The notes under the pieces are model-generated. The model was not told the DNA's origin. It did no database searches and saw only the letters and a list, made by a program, of their open reading frames with translations. From the NCBI GenBank assembly GCA_026707545.1, contig JAPOWR010000001.1, positions 2,137,778 through 2,201,777 on the forward strand: DNA of 64,000 bases, in the 5' to 3' direction. The DNA comes from Acidobacteriota bacterium (lineage in GTDB: Bacteria; Acidobacteriota; Thermoanaerobaculia; Multivoradales; Multivoraceae). A program made the position numbers and the translations under genes. Of the stretch, positions 63,012-64,000 are shown in pieces. Numbering within the stretch: position 1 is the first letter of the stretch; the number at the start of each line of letters is the position of its first letter.

Positions 63012-63721
63012 CTCTGGAACTTCACGCCCAGGGCGCGCAGATCACGTTCCGCCTGCTCCTGCCAGCCACGGTTCGCGGCCGGACTGGCCGGGCTCGGATG
63101 GAGCATCCGGCCGACCGGCACGCCCAGGTCCCCGAGCGCCCGGCGCGCCCGGCCCTCCGCGAACACGCCGATGCCGACCACCAGTCGGGGTTCCAGCGCT
63201 TCGACCGCCTGCCGAAGCGCTCGATCGCAGGCCTGAAACAGAGGCGCCTTCTCGCGTGCCGGCAGCCGGTCCGGAGTCAGGTTGGCGCCGCTCTCCAGGA
63301 GAAACGCCAGCGGGCAGTAGTTCCAGATCAGGAACCGCTTGAAGAACGCCTCCGGGTTCCCGAAACGCTGCTTCGCCCAGCCCCAGACCCGCCGGCCGCT
63401 GACCTCGCTCCGCCGGCAGTCGAAGCCGAGAATCGGGCGTTTCGGGTGTTGCTCCGCGGGCGGCTCCACTCCCGCTTCGATGCCCAGCCACTCCCGCACG
63501 TACGCCACCTCGCCAAACGGCACGCCGGTCTGGGTCATGCCCCACGGTCCGGGGTTCATCCCCACGAGAATCACCCTGCCTGGTCCGGCGCCGGCCAGAT
63601 TCAGGTACGCGTGGTGCGCCACCCGGGCGTAGATCAGCGGGTTGTAGACGTGAGCGACTGGCGGGCCGAAACGAAGGTCGTCGACCGCCGAAGCGAGTTC
63701 GTCCGCGATCCTGGTCAGCAA
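63008..63721 (-). CDS. SMUG1-type uracil-DNA glycosylase
   Basis: 237 residues starting from TTG 63721. GMNPGPWGMTQTGVPFGEV and HPSPASPAANRGW match SMUG1-family uracil/hydroxymethyluracil-DNA glycosylases, where the first gives the base pocket and the second the DNA-inserting loop. Bacterial SMUG1 homologs are uncommon but known. It initiates base-excision repair. It lies 18 bp after the acyl-CoA synthetase gene on the same strand. Confidence 0.9.
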   Translation of the reverse strand: MLTRIADELASAVDDLRFGPPVAHVYNPLIYARVAHHAYLNLAGAGPGRVILVGMNPGPWGMTQTGVPFGEVAYVREWLGIEAGVEPPAEQHPKRPILGFDCRRSEVSGRRVWGWAKQRFGNPEAFFKRFLIWNYCPLAFLLESGANLTPDRLPAREKAPLFQACDRALRQAVEALEPRLVVGIGVFAEGRARRALGDLGVPVGRMLHPSPASPAANRGWQEQAERDLRALGVKFQS

Positions 63722-63739
63722 GCCAGTCGCCGTCCGGCC

Positions 63740-64000
63740 TCAGACGATCCGCGAGGTGCGGCCCGTCCAGTAGCGGTCGCGCAGCAGGCGCTTGTAGAGC
63801 TTGCCGGTGGGAAGCCGCGGGAGCTGCTCCTCGAAGTCGATCGACTTCGGCGCCTTGTAGTGCGCGACGCGCTCCCGCGCATAGGCGCGGAGCTCTTCGG
63901 CAAGATCCGGACTCTCCTCGAACCCCGGCATCAACTGGACGACCGCCTTGACCTCTTCTCCCAGGTCCTCGTTCGGCACGCCGATCACCGCCACGTCGGC
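63740..64000 (-). CDS. acyl-CoA synthetase / AMP-dependent ligase, C-terminal part
   Basis: The window holds only the C-terminal 86 residues; the rest lies past the right edge. ADVAVIGVPNEDLGEEVKAVV, AHYKAPKSIDFEEQLPRLPTGKLYKRLLRD is the classic C-terminal lid of AMP-forming ligases, with the catalytic Lys in PTGKLYK. It activates a carboxylic acid with CoA; the acid cannot be told from this fragment. Confidence 0.92.
   Translation of the reverse strand, partial: ADVAVIGVPNEDLGEEVKAVVQLMPGFEESPDLAEELRAYARERVAHYKAPKSIDFEEQLPRLPTGKLYKRLLRDRYWTGRTSRIV

Overview
The window is a GC-rich stretch (roughly two thirds G+C by eye) from a Gram-negative, diderm, aerobic heterotroph. The evidence is a TonB-dependent receptor, several outer-membrane beta-barrels, many lipoproteins with lipoboxes, Tat-exported enzymes, PQQ dehydrogenases with c-type cytochromes, two sulfatases and two sodium:solute symporters. 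The gene set resembles uncultured marine or sponge-associated Acidobacteriota-like bacteria, but no marker here fixes the taxon and this is inference. Genes are packed tightly. No gap exceeds 300 bp, many genes overlap by 1-4 bp, and GTG and TTG starts are common. I saw no tRNA, rRNA, CRISPR array or prophage.

Layout. 1-13.7 kb: an IS3 transposase remnant at the left edge, an FMN alpha-hydroxy-acid oxidase, a zincin, a DUF1295 membrane protein plus a PlsC-type acyltransferase, Lon protease, an ArsC-family gene that reads through an in-frame TGA (a probable selenoprotein), two divergent sulfatases, PPK2, a lipoprotein, and a porin / FMN-binding protein / membrane protein unit. 13.7-25.1 kb: a divergent catabolic cluster. 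One arm carries a TonB receptor, an IclR-HTH fused to a GcvT-type aminomethyltransferase, two FAD oxidoreductases, a small membrane protein and an outer-membrane protein. The other arm carries a Rieske oxygenase and a sodium symporter. Together they suggest uptake and oxidative demethylation of an N-methylated or similar small compound. 25.1-31.7 kb: a Phd/VapC-type toxin-antitoxin pair, a truncated GNAT, RsgA, an oligopeptide-type ABC importer lacking ATPases, a structured intergenic segment, and a tandem GFA-domain protein.

31.7-35.9 kb: a four-gene, translationally coupled membrane operon. It encodes a four-helix coiled-coil protein, a VWA-like protein with one helix, a MotA/ZorA-like four-helix protein with a long coiled coil, and a single-helix protein with an acidic residue in its helix. 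I cannot match it to a described system, and it is the best candidate in the window for an undescribed machine. 36-48 kb: a PQQ dehydrogenase with its diheme cytochrome c, two tandem cytochrome c / copper-monooxygenase-like proteins, a TolB-like lipoprotein, an alpha/beta hydrolase, a second PQQ dehydrogenase behind an AcuI-type reductase, a PQQ-like propeller protein and a TPR protein. 49-64 kb: an SDR, a siroheme nitrite/sulfite reductase with two accessory genes, an MBL-fold lipoprotein, another SDR, a beta-barrel, an epoxide hydrolase, an amidase with a sodium symporter, an SMP-30 lipoprotein, a serine beta-lactamase-family hydrolase, a SMUG-type uracil-DNA glycosylase, and the C-terminal end of an acyl-CoA synthetase.

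Two patterns run across the window. A dispersed palindromic repeat occurs four times at gene ends. A TANNNT hexamer sits 6-8 nt upstream of several start codons, which suggests leaderless transcription next to genes that have ordinary Shine-Dalgarno sites.
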